Below, one piece after another: positions 20,633-33,101 of a DNA stretch of 64,000 nt. Where the stretch lies: the NCBI GenBank assembly GCA_947652115.1, contig OX393573.1:9787480-9851479 (forward strand). The letters are read 5' to 3'. The notes below the pieces were generated by a model, which made no database searches, was not told where the DNA came from, and saw only the letters and a program-made list of their open reading frames with translations. Within the stretch, counting starts at the first letter, position 1. Each line of letters starts with the position of its first letter. Made by a program: the position numbers and the translations under genes. Source of the DNA: Blastomussa wellsi (Eukaryota; Cnidaria; Anthozoa; Scleractinia; Plerogyridae).

Positions 20633-23600
20633 AATAACGAAAATACAGCCAAGGACGAGGGAGGAAGCAACAACGTGTAGGCTTGGCTATTTCGTTCGTC
20701 AGGTTGATAAAGGTCTCAAGCTCCATTGTTTTTGCTTGCCACACAGCGGATACGACGGAGGGCCGGTCACAGATATGCGAATCACTCTGTAGAGGTTATT
20801 TTTTTGTCAGTGATCCGAAAAACCCCACCCCACTCCACCTCTCCGGGATTGAGATTTTAATTCTACGGACAGGCCTGGAACCTATTAACTCGTCCCCAGA
20901 TAATCGTTGTAAGATTTTTGTTGTGCTTCATTTTTGTAGGTTTTTCGTATCTGTTTGTATTGTACATAAAATGCTCCGCTGCTTACCTTGTCTGTTACTT
21001 GAAATCCCTCTATGATGAAAACACTAACGATCATAATACGGCTTTATTCAGGTCAGCCGATCAATGCTATTTGTGAAAGACGTGTATTAAGCGGACACCT
21101 TTTAATTTCCTCACAAATTTTATGTTGCTTACTATAAATCTATTTAACAGACGCTGACACCTAAAAAGTGGCTAATTAAGCCTGATCCAGGTGATCGCTC
21201 CTTCAGGGCCAGCTCGAAAATGGCGAGAAAGAGGGCCTTCGTCAAGCTCTTCACCATTTTTTCCATTCGACGTTATTCGCGCTGCTCTTCAATTGACCTA
21301 GGTGTTATAGACTTTCGATAACGTATGAAGACGAAATAAAGACTTACATGTATGCTAGACGAAATCCTCTTTATTTTCAGTAGTTCCAAACTACTGTGTT
21401 GTACAGTTTTTGAGTGGCTTCGTTCAGTGAAAAGAGCGTTTTGGTGACCGGGTACTCAAAAAAGCGTTATTGCCGGATGTAGAGCTGAGAAATGTCAAAG
21501 AGAAAAATTTTTCGAGCACCTTGATAATCTGTTTGCCGGCATGCGATATAAGATAAAGGAAATTGTTACTTGTAAAGACAGGAATAATATTGGGTCAAAA
21601 GAAATATTTGTTTCCAAATCTAATTCCTGGTCATTGCGTGTTTATTGTGAAAAATGGATCATTTCGTGGTGTTCTATTGTCCGGTGATAAAGGTGACTCA
21701 CTTGTCTATGTCTATTTTTCTTCAGTCTAAAATCACTGATAAACCCATTATCTGATTTCACCATTTTCTTTGTTTTTATGGCTTTTTCTTAAACCGTCAA
21801 AAAGTCTATGGTAAAAGAATCTTAATGAAAGCTGGTACGTTCTGCACGAACACACGAAAATTTTGTTTCACATAGAAAGACAAGCTTAGAATCTTTAAAC
21901 CGTGAGGGTGACCTTAAAAATAGTGCTTGGACGAAATGCAAGAATTTTAATAAACGCCTGACTACGTAGCTGTCTATAAAAATACACAACTTTAGTGAAA
22001 TAAGCCACACACGAAACCTAACCAATTTCCATAAGCGTGTTACAGAACAGATTATATTAAAGTTCTATAAACAAAGAAAATATTTAAAGTTGCACTAATT
22101 ATAAGCCGTCTGATAAATAAGTTATTGCATTGTGTGTTGTGACACAAGAGTGTGTCCGTTGTTACTTGATGCTTTATAATACTGCCACCTCTAAACTGGT
22201 GAGTTATTCTTAATAAAAACATGGCTTACTGTGAAAAACAAAAGAATCTGATTAGACTGAGTGCTAGCATAACAATGTTAGTGTTTTCTTCCTTCTTCCG
22301 ATCCTGGTACATTTCGACACACGCTTTCCATTCAAGAGGGAGAGCTATTAGTTTGTCGTCGCTCGTGGAAGCTTGTAAATCCACTTATATTTTAATTACA
22401 GTAAGTATTTGAGAGAGCATTACCAACACACTTCGATGAAATATTGAAGCATTTGATCCCTACTGCTAGCTGATGGAAATAAAAACGAATTTTACAATTT
22501 ACCCATTAAATTATCACTGGATTTTATCGGAGGTACTTCGCTTTTCACATGCAAATGTGAAGATAGAAATCTCGAAACATGAGTTTTTCTGTCAGGGGGT
22601 GGGGCAAAACCTGTAAAACACCAAACATCATTGAGACAATCTTAGCGCAACGCGTAAAACCGTTTGTTCAGTTAAGAACAACTTACTTCTTAAGAGGCAT
22701 CAGTGGGTTCCGTAGAACCCTAGGAATTAAGCGCCCCTTGCTTAGGGATTGGATCAGGTCAGGTGAGGTGCTATGATTAAGTTGAATGTTGCGAGACACC
22801 CTTGCTCGTTTACTTGGTACGGGTCCCATTTTGAACGTATAAAGTAGGTTAAAAACATATTTCAACTGCTGTAGAAAACCACGTGTTGTTTCACTCCGGA
22901 GTCATAACAAGCTTTTTGGAGAGTAAAAGTGATGATGGGCAATTTGATACATAGATCTGAAAGGCCATTATCTTATCTAGCAACGAATTCTCTTAATTTC
23001 TAATATTCAGTTCGCATGAAACCTTCACTGAAATGCTAACTTAGCGGGAGAATCGGTTACAAACTACATTTGCCCGCCTAGTAAAGCACACTTAAATGTT
23101 TGAAGACTAGAAGGAAAACTGGTTGCAATATAAACTTTCGGATATCTTTAAGTTTTCAGTTTAACGTCTAATTTATCAAGAGGTACATCGACTCCTCTGT
23201 TTGCTATATAAGATCTAACATGTCCTTTTAGCTTAGACACAAAGTAATTAGTTGCTAAAGAAAATGTTGTGCTGTGTCTACGGGCAGGTGAAACACTTAG
23301 TCGATTATTAACTATCATCAAAGCAAAGACGAATGGCTATAAGGCTCAAAACGACAACTTTTTCAAATTCGCTCCGACGGTTAATCACCTTTTACATCAA
23401 CTTCTAGCTGATAATCAGCTAGCTGCTGATTGGAATTATGTGATAAAACAAATTGACACAAAAAACCAAAGCAAACAAATCATTGTTTCTTAATCCTACG
23501 TGCAGGTCGCGTTTTGTAAAAAAAATCCAAAGATGTTGCCACGTTCTGGTTTTATTTTGCTAAAGACAAGTTCTGTATTTCTTCGAATTTTGAAGTACAG

Positions 23601-24417
23601 GACAGCGAATTGATTGTTAATTTGTTATGCATGTGGCTTGGTCTTTTTCTGGAGTTTATTCACTGCTGTGTATGTTAAACTACCTTATATAAATTTTGCT
23701 ATTGTTGATCTTCAGAAAACTATATTTTAACCTTTAATTGTGTCTCAGATCATCGTTACCGTTTTAGCTTTAAGTAATCTTTTGTTTTGGTTAATTAAAC
23801 ATTTGCAACTGCAAACATTCGAAGTTGTGAGCATGCGTAATTCAATTATGAAATTCACCACAAAGTTAAAAGCTGTTACCACATACAGTGAAGCAAATGG
23901 AAACATTGCCCTGGAATCTAACAAGTTAGAGATGTGCCGCCGATCAAAACAACTAACGGAAACTCACAGTAATTCAGTCATTTTCTCTTTGTTGTAAGTG
24001 TTGTTATACTGTTTTAGTTATAGAACTTTCAACGTTATCGTTTTGCTATTAACCTTCACCTTGACGGTTATGTAACGGCACTGAGCTCAGTTTGCGTTGA
24101 ATTTTTAAAGAATTCAGGCATAGCTAACAACCTGCATCAGACACTCCACGCTCAAAGCTGAAGAACCAATTCATTTCTCAGTTTCTACATTTCTGATATT
24201 GATTGAAATCCGAAAACACGTCAAAAAAAGGTTGATGATCTGCAAGAATGTCTGTCAGGCGGTTGTAGTTCAGTTTTCATCGTTTAAATGTGAAATTGCT
24301 TATAATTAAAAACATTTTTTCGTGATTGAAGGTATCTCAGAAACGTTTGAGTGAAAAGATTGCCGGTCTTTGAAACCTTTGTTTACTTTTCTAGACTTAT
24401 AGAACACGACTTTTAGG
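20633..24417. other. Intergenic region between IPMK and PRDM14
   Basis: There is about 3.8 kb without recognisable protein similarity. An AATAAA at 21335-21340 could end IPMK transcripts. Several short open frames are not supported by similarity or splice context. The right end, with a TTTACTTTTCTAG acceptor-like sequence at about 24384-24396 just before the PRDM14 ATG, suggests that at least one non-coding 5' exon lies upstream. Confidence 0.5.
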
Positions 24418-27400
24418 ATGAGCTATTCAGAGAAGATGTTTTTGGACAGGAGGCAGACATGGGGCATTGCTGATCAGTTTAGTCAAGCTGCGATGGATAG
24501 TGTACTTTACGGATCTTCGATGAAAAGGGAAGCTTCATTTCAGGATTATTTCAAAGGACTGTATATGTCAAAAGGTAATAGTTACTTCCATTCGATTAAG
24601 TTAACTTCCTAGTAACAGCATTTCCTGGTATGCGCCGCGCTAAAAGTTATGGTTTTAGTGCCGTCATAGTCTGTAAAAGTGTGTTATAGATTTTAGCCGT
24701 TTGCGATCTGAAACGAAGTATTGACTGTGAGACATTTATCTTCAGACCAAAAGTGAAACGGGAAGTAGCCAAAACAAAGCTATTGATTGACCGCCTTGGG
24801 TCTAAAATACAGTTTTGTAAAAGTAAGGATTAAATCCAGCTGCAGGTCATGATCAGATGAGTTGGTCTGGCTGCTGCTCAAAAAAAAAAACAGTCCGCAG
24901 CACATCCAGTGTGTACCTCGAAAGCTTTGTTGTTTGGTTCAAAGACAAAACAAAGCGATATCTTATTTCTAATATACTTTCTGTTCATTTTGAAGTTTGT
25001 AATATGTGAACGGTCGTTTTATTTAGGAATACAAACTTGCGTCATAATTAGTACAGGCTATAGGGTGTGGCAAAGCTTCAAACTCAACTGAACGAAAATT
25101 CACGTGGAAAAACTAACAAACATTATGTACTTCGGAACATGGTTATTTCGTTATTCTGTCCAAAACAAATTTTTGCAACAACTAATGGATATGTTACTGT
25201 TGGGTGTGAATTGAGGGTGTAACCGTGAAAAGTTCTCCAATGTTTACTTATTGGATGGTTACTAAACTGAAGGCTTTTACTCTCTGTTTCAGGGATATTT
25301 AGTTTCACAAGAATTTGACTAATAAACATCCTTTTCGTGGCTTTCAAACTTCAAAATCTAATCCGGTCTTCTTCAGGATTAACCAGCGCTAACATAGGCA
25401 GATGCAAGCCATTATATAAATTAGTATCGATCTCCTTTTATTCATTAAACTACCCTAGAAAGCGGATGGAAGTAATGTTTGAAAAGGCAGTTTTGTTACG
25501 CATAACCAGACAATCTCTTTCAACAGAAACAAAACGGAAAGAAAACTTGCTTCCTGTATGTATAATGTAATTCCATTTTGCATTTGTCTATAATTGAACA
25601 CAAGCGGGAACGCAGCTATACTAATCCCTTTAGAGCATTTAAATATTTCTTAAAATTGGATTTGAATGTATAATGAAATAGACGTGGAAAGATCCTCTTG
25701 TTATTAAAGATGTTGCATGTCTTTCATTAGTAATGATGATCGAGACGCCCAGCTCGATAGTTACGCTCTCTGTCGTAGGCCTTCAAAAGTGTGTGCATTT
25801 GCCCTGGTAAACAGCAAAACAAACATCGATATTCTTATTAATCAGCTTCAAGACAGAAGTCTTTTTAAAAGATTGAACCGATTTAATTGCACTGGTTTAG
25901 CCGGAATATTGTCTTTCAATAATTAGGAATAGTGTGGTCAAGGCTTCTAATTTTGATTGTAATTGGATGTTCACCTGTACGACACCATTCTCCACGCACG
26001 CTAGCATTTCAATTACTCAACCCAGCAGGTTGATTTGAAACGCAGGATTTTAACAATACAAGAAAAACCTGCAAAAAAGACGCAGTACAGCACATGGACT
26101 GAAGAAAATCGTAAATAAAAGTTCTCAGTCTCAATTTCAATCAACGAGAAGCCGAACGTATTTTTTGTCGGTGACTTTTGTTATCGAAAATTGCGACAGG
26201 TACCGACATCGTTCGAAATTTAGAATGACAAAAAGCTTCTACGGCTCGACGCTCGCATTTTTACCACGTGTTCAGTACAGGAATACACGAATGCATTTCC
26301 TTGTTGCAGAGGAAAATAGATCGCTCTCGTCAACATCATGTTGATGAGAGCGATCTATTTTTAAGTTAAAAATTCTGCCTCAGTTGTTCGACAAGAAACA
26401 CTTGCATTGCATTGTGGATAAGGCCTGCACTAGTGGTCGTCAGGGGAAAATTGGTCAAAAATACAAAGACGGCAGCTTTGATTTCCGGCAGTATACAATA
26501 TTGGCAAAATCCCACTTAGCAAATCCCAGAGTAGTATAGCGACCAACAGAGCCAGAGTCACGACCTTCGCAAAGTTGCGAACGGTAACTGACTTCCTCTA
26601 GTCATAAAATGATGAACTTGTTCCGCTCATTTGTTGACGATTTTCCAGTTCATTGAAGTTGGCTGACCGCAAATAGATCTTCTTGGGACAACACTAAGTC
26701 GAACTACTAACTTGAAGTGTTTATTTTCAAGATTTAGTCACTTTAATTTATACATAGCTTAACATGCTTTTGCCGTAGTGGAAACTAAAGTGGTAGAACA
26801 TTTCTGCTTTGAGAAAAACGTAATTGGCATTAACTTGGCTCATGTTGATTTTTGCGACGGTGCTTTCATACTGTTGCTACACTTATCTTTAGTCATCTCC
26901 ATTTTTGTTGGGGCTTGAATAGTCAGTGTTTTCGTAAGGATATTTTCGAATATGCCATCGATCACTCGAATTTTCTATCAAACGAAGGTTACTTTTTCGT
27001 AAGGCCACTGAACTGTCTCTCGCTTATTTTACTCGGTTGACTGCCCATGTATCTGTGTTGTATAAAACAGCCAAAGAGGTAGAAATTTGAGCCAGAAGAT
27101 TCTGGCACCTTGTTGGGACAGAAAAGTACGTGCTTGTTATGAATAGTAAAGAAGATACGTGTGCCATACCTATTACAGGTACCATGTGGATCGCTCGCAT
27201 CATTAATGGCAGCAGGACAGAGATAAGATCGAAATTCGACAATCCCTGATGGAGAAAGCTTCAAAACTGTGTGTCAAAGTTTAGCCCGAAATGATTAATT
27301 ACTGTTTTAGATGCAATTATAAAATAAAATACAACCGTCTACTATTGGATTCGATTTTAACTCGCATCCCGGGTTTTTCGTGTCCGCCTTCATGTTCGAC

Positions 27401-29764
27401 TTCGGCAGATACTCAAGCAGACTCATACTCAACTTAACCCAATAACTTTGCAGTATCGACATGTACGTAATAAAACACACAAATGACTTTTCTCTCGTAC
27501 ATATTGAAAGGCTAAATGGGCGGTGTACTCGTCTAGCGACATATCAAGAACTTTCTAGAAAAAGGACATTTACTCTATTTGCTAAAACGTAGATATATAG
27601 GCAGTTGGCTTGCGAGGAACAGTTGGTCTTTGGAAATGCTGAGCCGGGCATTCACACGTTTTATAAGAACCTCTTTTCCAAACTTTAAGAAAAATCATAA
27701 GAACGTATTCAAGGCTGAAATTTGGGTAAGGCCGAGACCATCTGTTGTGAGTGATAAATATATGAATTAAAAGAATCACTCTATTCAAACCCAACCTGCA
27801 TGGAACCAACATTGTTGTCGGCCGTTAGAGATGTAAACATGTATTTACTATAGGTTTGGAGTGAATTTACTGTAATACCACTTTGTTTTTGAAATGAGTA
27901 AAATAAAAACATTTCAAGAACTGGCATTTTTAGGCTGAAACGTCGAAAGAAAAAGAAGGTCCAACCTCGGCCGAATAAGAAGACTTTATCATAAAAAGAG
28001 ATTGTAATTGTAAGAAAATTCGAGTTAAGACATACTTTAAGAATACTTTTCCAGTTATAAAAACATTGATTGTATAAATCTCCCCCTCCTGCCTAAAAAT
28101 AGTGAATCAAGGTAAATCTATTGTTTAAAAATGTTCTACTCGACATGCCATGTACAAGTGTTGTTTTACACTGACGTCCATTAAGCAGAAGAGGGGTATA
28201 GTTATACTGCCTGATCAGTGATGCGAAATTTATCAGCACTATATCAGTAATTTATTGATCACCTCGTTATTGAAGCCTTGAAGCCAATAAACAGTAATAA
28301 GCATGAGGTTTAGTTTGGCGTTCCAAGTAGTATCCTTAAAAGATCTTAAATTAAAGTCATTAATTACTCCTTATGTACGAGAAATGGTCCCTTGAATCAA
28401 TCTGACATCATTGGTTTATGCCGGTTTTCAATTCAGCATTTATATCAACAACTCGAAAGCAAGGCATTCATAACGCACTCAAGTACAGTAAAAGCATCGA
28501 AAAGAAAGTAACTTTATTTCATAATATTAATGTTAGTGTTAAAAATGCGATACTAAAATTAAATGTAGCACCAGTGATATGTTTTAGTTGATTTTCTTGT
28601 TAAAGTCTTGAAGTCAATTTATGTATCGTATTTTGTTCACATTAAAGTTTTAATGGATTTTAGTCCAGGTTGCATCTTAAATTTCAATTTTTGTTATGTA
28701 GAAGACGAAATAATTTTCAAAAGTTAAAATGGCAATTATATCTACTTACGTCAATTACGTATTTGACGTTCTAAACCCCGCAAAATGTGGCTCATGTCCA
28801 AAACTTTAGCATCAGATAATTACTTTTGGCGAGAAAATGTTGAATTAGTAAAACTCGCAGGTGGATGGAAGAGATGTATATTTACGGTGCCCTTTCTGTT
28901 AATGCTTAGGGCTTTGCCTTATTTCACAAATCTCGCCAAACTGTTCTGAATTTATACAATGGCACTGTTACCCGGCTCGTACGCTTGGGGACACGTACCG
29001 TTTCACTCATTGCAAGGTTTGTCGTTCTTTGTAGATCCACTGCCTTGTTCAGCCGTTCACTCGGTCCAGCCTGCTTACAGCCACGAATGCCACTACAATC
29101 ATCAAACAGCCATATCGTCTCTGTGCTTGCCACAAGGTCTTCGCATTGTGAACACGGGCAACCAGTTTACAGTTGTGAATTGTCGTGCCTCCATCTCCAA
29201 AGGTGCTCGTTTTGGTCCTTACTGTGGCAGAGTGATCCAGCCTTCACAAGTTAAAGAAGGTGAAGATAATGAGTATTTGTGGGAGGTCAGTATAGTTAAA
29301 TCCCTAATAAAAACAGACAATGATTCTTTCTTTACATCCTACTATCATACGGTACTGAAATTCAGGCTTCGTGAATGACCACTCGCGAATTTTTTACTCA
29401 AGATGTGTGCTGTCGTCTTTACAAACTTTGAAAAAGATAGTTATGGAAATCTAGGATATGCTATTTTGTAAGTCCATACAAGTAAACTTCTTTTCTGTGC
29501 TACGAGAAATGCTGGCAACTATTTTGTATATCATTGTTTGACTTTTGATACTGTGCGATATGGCACTATGTGAGTTTTGCCGACTCGTCACTTCACTGCA
29601 AGACTGACGAAAACTACATCAGTGATATTTACTGTCTTTATTATCCAACTGTGCTTCGTAGAGTACAAATAACGCCCAAAACGAGTACAAATATTGCGCG
29701 GTATTTGTACTCCAGAGAACAAATACCGCGAAAGAAATTAGCCCGCGCGGACCTAACAATTTGG

Positions 29765-29800
<36 letters not shown>

Positions 29801-31398
29801 TGTGTAGTATCACTGAGAATTTTTACCCGTTGTTTGTAGTTTGACTCGCCCTACGGATTCGTCAAAATACGGCCCAACTCGTAAAAATAGAGCTTTAGAT
29901 TCTACGACGAGGACGACAACGAGTACGAGATTTGAATTTAAGTTTTGTTGCGCGTACTAACAAAATATCCTCACCAGAACACTTCATTTTCCTTTTTTTG
30001 TCACCAGCAAAGTTAGCACGATCATTTTTATTGAAGGCAGTTAGACTTCTCCTAATCGCGAAATGATGAAACTACTAACATATTGATAACTTGTTTTCGC
30101 GACTACGACATTTTCACTGCGGAAACTACACAACAAAACGTCTAATAAGATATATATATGCTGAGTCAAGATTTACATGCTTTTTCGTTTACGGAACTTG
30201 CCAACATTTTCTTTCAATCTTTAAGGTATTCAAAGAAGATGGAAGCCTTGCTTATTATATTGATGGACACAGTGAATCAGAAAACTGGATGAAGTTCGTC
30301 AACTGTGCCCGAAATAGCGAAGAGCAAAATCTTGTATTGCTTCAAGATGGCGACCAGCTGTTTTATGAGTCGTGTAGAGAAATTGTTCATGGGGAAGAAT
30401 TGCTGGTTTGGTATGGAAACCGCTATCACATGTTTATGGGAGTTCCAGTTGGAATCAAGACATCACCGCGGAAAGAACAAAACAACCAAACCGGACAAGG
30501 TGAGGTCTTAGAGTTAGGAAGGACAAGGAATAAAAGCCAACTACAAATTATGCATCGGTATCTGTTCACACTGTTGCTCCTATAGATGATCAACTCGTTA
30601 CTGATTATTGGATCTCTAAAAATACACTTTCTTATGCTCGTTGTTATTTATTTATTTTTTACAGTATACTCCTTCTTCTTAATTTCATCCTTAAGGTAGT
30701 GCAGACATTTATATTAAGTTGGATTCATTTCAGGTGTGTTTGGCAGTTTCTCGTGTGAACGGTGTGGTAAAGTGTTTGCGTACAAATATTACCGTGACCG
30801 CCACCTGAAATACACTCGCTGCGTTGATCAAGGAGACCGGAAGTTCCCCTGTACAGTGTGTAACCGCTCCTTTGACAAGCGGGATCGCCTTCGTATCCAC
30901 ATTCTTCATGTGCACGAGAAACATCGCCCTCACCAGTGCACGGTGTGCGGTAAACGCTTCTCGCAGTCATCCAGCCTCAACAAACACATGCGAGTACACA
31001 GTGGCGAGAGACCTTACAAGTGTCCGCACTGCGTCAAGGCCTTTACAGCTTCTTCCATTCTACGGACGCACATCCGTCAGCACAGTGGAGAAAAACCTTT
31101 CAAATGCAGGCATTGCGAGCGTGCATTCGCATCGCACGCGGCACATGATAGCCACGTGCGTCGCACGCACACAAAAGAGAAGCCATGTGTATGTGAATAC
31201 TGTGGAAAGGCGTTTGCACAGTCTTATGAACTGAAGTTTCATATCAACATGCATACGGGAGCCAAGCCTTATACCTGCGAGAAATGTGGGAGGGCGTTTT
31301 CCAGTCCTTCGTCACGTGACCGACACCGTGCCAATTTTGACTGCATTACGAGAAAGAACCGTGCTCCCAAAGTCATGCGTAAGAGCCTGTTAATTTGA
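24418..31398 (+). CDS. PRDM14: PR domain zinc finger protein 14
   Basis: PRDM14 is a nuclear DNA-binding regulator; in mammals it guards pluripotency and specifies germ cells, recruiting repressors through its PR (SET-like) domain. Four coding exons join in phase: 24418-24574, 29017-29285, 30226-30499 and 30734-31398 (1365 bases, about 454 aa). The PR domain (about residues 90-230) shows GARFGPYCGRVIQPS, YIDGHSESENWMKFVNCAR, EEQNLVLLQDGDQLFYESC and ELLVWYGNRYHMFMGVP. Fingers follow, starting CERCGKVFAYKYYRDRHLKY, which together with DRLRIHILHVHEKHRPHQC identifies PRDM14 rather than other PRDMs. The start ATG (MSYSEKMFLDRR) lies after an acceptor-like site, suggesting a non-coding 5' exon. The acceptor of the second coding exon is ambiguous (29017, 29035 and 29053 are all in phase). 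The protein is shorter than the 571-residue human protein, mostly at the N-terminus. Confidence 0.92.
24575..29016. other. PRDM14 intron 1
   Basis: This 4.4 kb intron lacks recognisable exons or clear transposons. A 48 bp near-perfect hairpin at 26313-26360 is listed separately. The low repeat load compared with the rest of the window is notable and could reflect regulatory constraint, but no site was identified. Confidence 0.5.
26313..26360. other. Near-perfect hairpin in PRDM14 intron
   Basis: Arms ATAGATCGCTCTCGTCAACA and TGTTGATGAGAGCGATCTAT pair over about 22 bp with one mismatch and a 3 nt spacer (TCA). It is much more regular than the surrounding sequence. The loop is very short for an ordinary pre-miRNA, so it may be a palindromic binding site, a recombination footprint or a transposon scar. 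Confidence 0.6.
28959..29285 (+). CDS. PRDM14: PRDM14 exon 2: start of PR domain
   Basis: The reading frame of this exon is open from just after a TGA at 28947-28949 to the donor GAG|GTCAGT at 29285/29286. Spliced to exon 1 in phase 1, the usable acceptors are 29017 (CATTGCAAG), 29035 (TTTGTAG) and 29053 (TTGTTCAG). Alternatively the ATG at 28959 (MALLPGSYAWG) could start a shorter transcript. It encodes the LPQGLRIVN, NCRASISKGARFGPYCGRVI and EDNEYLWE segments, the first half of the PR domain. Confidence 0.8.
29637..29780. mobile_element. 144 bp TIR element in PRDM14 intron 2
   Basis: TTTATTATCCAAC at the left end is matched by GTTGGATAATAAA at the right end. The interior carries a second inverted motif (GAGTACAAAT / ATTTGTACTC). 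It is non-coding. It lies four bases from the next inverted-repeat element. Confidence 0.7.
29784..30149. mobile_element. 366 bp TIR element in PRDM14 intron 2
   Basis: Perfect 24 bp terminal inverted repeats occur at 29784-29807 (starting CTTATTAGACGTTTTG) and 30126-30149 (ending CAAAACGTCTAATAAG). The interior has no coding capacity. Together with its left neighbour it fills most of the intron between the two PR-domain exons. Confidence 0.85.
30226..30499 (+). CDS. PRDM14: PRDM14 exon 3: second half of PR domain
   Basis: It has acceptor CTTTAAG|GTATTC in phase 0 and donor CAAG|GTGAGG in phase 1. It encodes VFKEDGSLAYYIDGHSES, NWMKFVNCARNSEEQN, FYESCREIVHGEELLVWYGN and the linker to the fingers. 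The conserved NCAR and ELLVWYG blocks are those expected in a PRDM14 PR domain. Confidence 0.93.
30734..31398 (+). CDS. PRDM14: PRDM14 exon 4: zinc-finger array and stop
   Basis: The exon begins after TTTCAG at 30733 and ends at TGA 31396-31398. It encodes seven fingers in 221 codons. The first (CERCGKVF ... HLKYTRC) and last (CEKCGRAF ... HRANFDC) are C2HC variants and the middle five are classical C2H2. Linkers of the HSGERPYKC / HSGEKPFKC type separate fingers 3-5. The specificity-determining blocks (QSSSLNKH, ASSILRTH, SHAAHDSH) are those of PRDM14, implying a conserved DNA target. Confidence 0.95.
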
Positions 31399-31806
31399 TC
31401 ACCGAGTTTCCAAGGACTTACATTTTGTACTTCTAAAGAAACAGTAATCGTTGTTGTTAAAGTAACTATATTATAAACGGTTTCTAAGTTCTGTTGCCCA
31501 GCGGACGTCGCCCTTTTGATAGAGCTCGTTTGTTTTGTTGGCTTGTTTGTTCGATTTTATATTTTATATTTTACCCCTTTCTCATCTGAAAAGCAGAATG
31601 CAGAGGGCCCTTGCTCATTAATGGTTTACTCATAATTTTTTGGAATAAGTGTTACTTTGTAAAGCTTCAGTTCTCTGAATTTGAACATCGATTTCTCTTA
31701 ATAATTATTTCTTTCCTGTCAGTCGCAAATAAAGGAAAACATGACCACAATAGATGCTTATTCAATACCTCGACAGTTATTTACAGCAATGTTGGCCACA
31801 TTTTGA
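31399..31806 (+). promoter_or_regulatory. PRDM14 3' UTR and candidate poly(A) signal
   Basis: Downstream of the PRDM14 stop, an AATAAA at 31728-31733 (in GTCGCAAATAAAGG) is a plausible polyadenylation signal about 330 bases past the stop. No other gene is seen before the satellite array starts. Confidence 0.5.
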
Positions 31807-32170
31807 TATACACACCTTCATACCCCATCATATACCTTCCCACAAAATTCATACTCGATCTTATACCTTCCTACACCTTCATACACCATCATATACCTCC
31901 CTACACCTTCATACGCCATCATATACCTTCCTACATCTTTATACGCCATCAAATACCTTCCTACATCTTCATACGCCATCGTATACCTTCCTACATCTTC
32001 ATACGCCATCATATACCTTCCTACATCTTCATACGTCATCACATACCTTCCTACACCTTCATACGCCATCATATACCTTCCTACACCTTTATACGTACTC
32101 ATGTACCTTCCTACACTTTTCTATATCTTCATAAACCTTCCTACACCTTTATACGCCATCATATACCTTC
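31807..32170. repeat. 30 bp tandem repeat array A
   Basis: About a dozen copies of a 30 bp unit of the type TACACCTTCATACGCCATCA followed by TATACCTTCC, with scattered substitutions. Because 30 is a multiple of three and the unit lacks stops in several frames, long repetitive ORFs appear on both strands; they are not genes. The same unit forms array B at 35858-36530, on the other side of the DIRS relic. Confidence 0.92.
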
Positions 32171-33101
32171 CAACTACTGTCAGCTGAGATGGGTGGCCTT
32201 TTTCGCCTAGATAAAGGTAGACTTTAAAAACAATTAATTTAAGCCACTTTTATTTCTGTCTGGACAATACTCTCTGACAGTACTTCACTGTTAAGTGGTG
32301 CTTCACATGAAATAGATCTCAGAAGAAGAACTTTGTTTAAGGGAGACATGAAAACAGAATTGAGACTGCGATGTAGTGACCAAAATCCAGTAGAGAATGG
32401 CCTGTTGTTTGGTACGGAACTTGGCAAGTCAGTAAAGGATTTGACTGAAGCCAGTAAAGTGACCTCTTAAGTAGCAATAAAACAGAAAAGGCCTCATGCC
32501 AGTTCTCAGAGTTTTCATGGAAGGTCAGAATCTAGAAGATCATTCCCTGTTTTAGGCCGGGGCAGAGGCTTGGTTGACAAGCAGCGGGGCGGATACACCA
32601 CACAGAATCCACCACAGAATCCAACCACAGTATCATCCTCGGCGATAAGCAGAAAGCCAAAGGAAAAACCTGCAAATAGTGTTCAGGTGAGAATCATTCC
32701 TAATGACCTGCAGAAATCAGTTGGTCAGTCTAGTTCGCAATGTGGGAACACACAGGTTAATAAACAATTTGTGCAGGCTGGTAGGCTAAACTTTAACCTC
32801 AAAGAATGGGAAAAAATGATACCTGACAAATTGATTTTGGACATTGTGCAGGGGTCTGTGATTGAATTTGCTTCTGCACCCATACAAAGCGGATACCCAA
32901 ACAACCAAACCTCGAGAAAGAAGAGGAAGAACTTTTACAGAAAAGAGTATTGAAAATTGGGGTCATGAGGCTGGAGAGCATTTCTGCGTCCAAAGAAAAA
33001 TGGAAACTATCGCATGATATTGAACCTAAAAAATCTAAACAAGTTCATCTTTCATATCCAGTTCACTTCAATCATGTATCAACTTAATGACAAGGAATTC
33101 T

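Noticed and set aside
28959..29378. Separate gene starting MALLPGSYAWG and ending in the following intron
   Set aside because: Its 3' part beyond 29285 is intronic. The frame up to the donor is the first half of the PRDM14 PR domain, continued by the 30226 exon.
31807..32170. CRISPR-like regular repeats
   Set aside because: There are no unique spacers between units and the host is eukaryotic; it is a tandem satellite.
31611..32210. Long His/Tyr/Thr/Pro-rich open frames on both strands
   Set aside because: They are translations of a 30 bp satellite without stop codons; several frames on both strands are open at once, which is the sign of a repeat and not of a gene.
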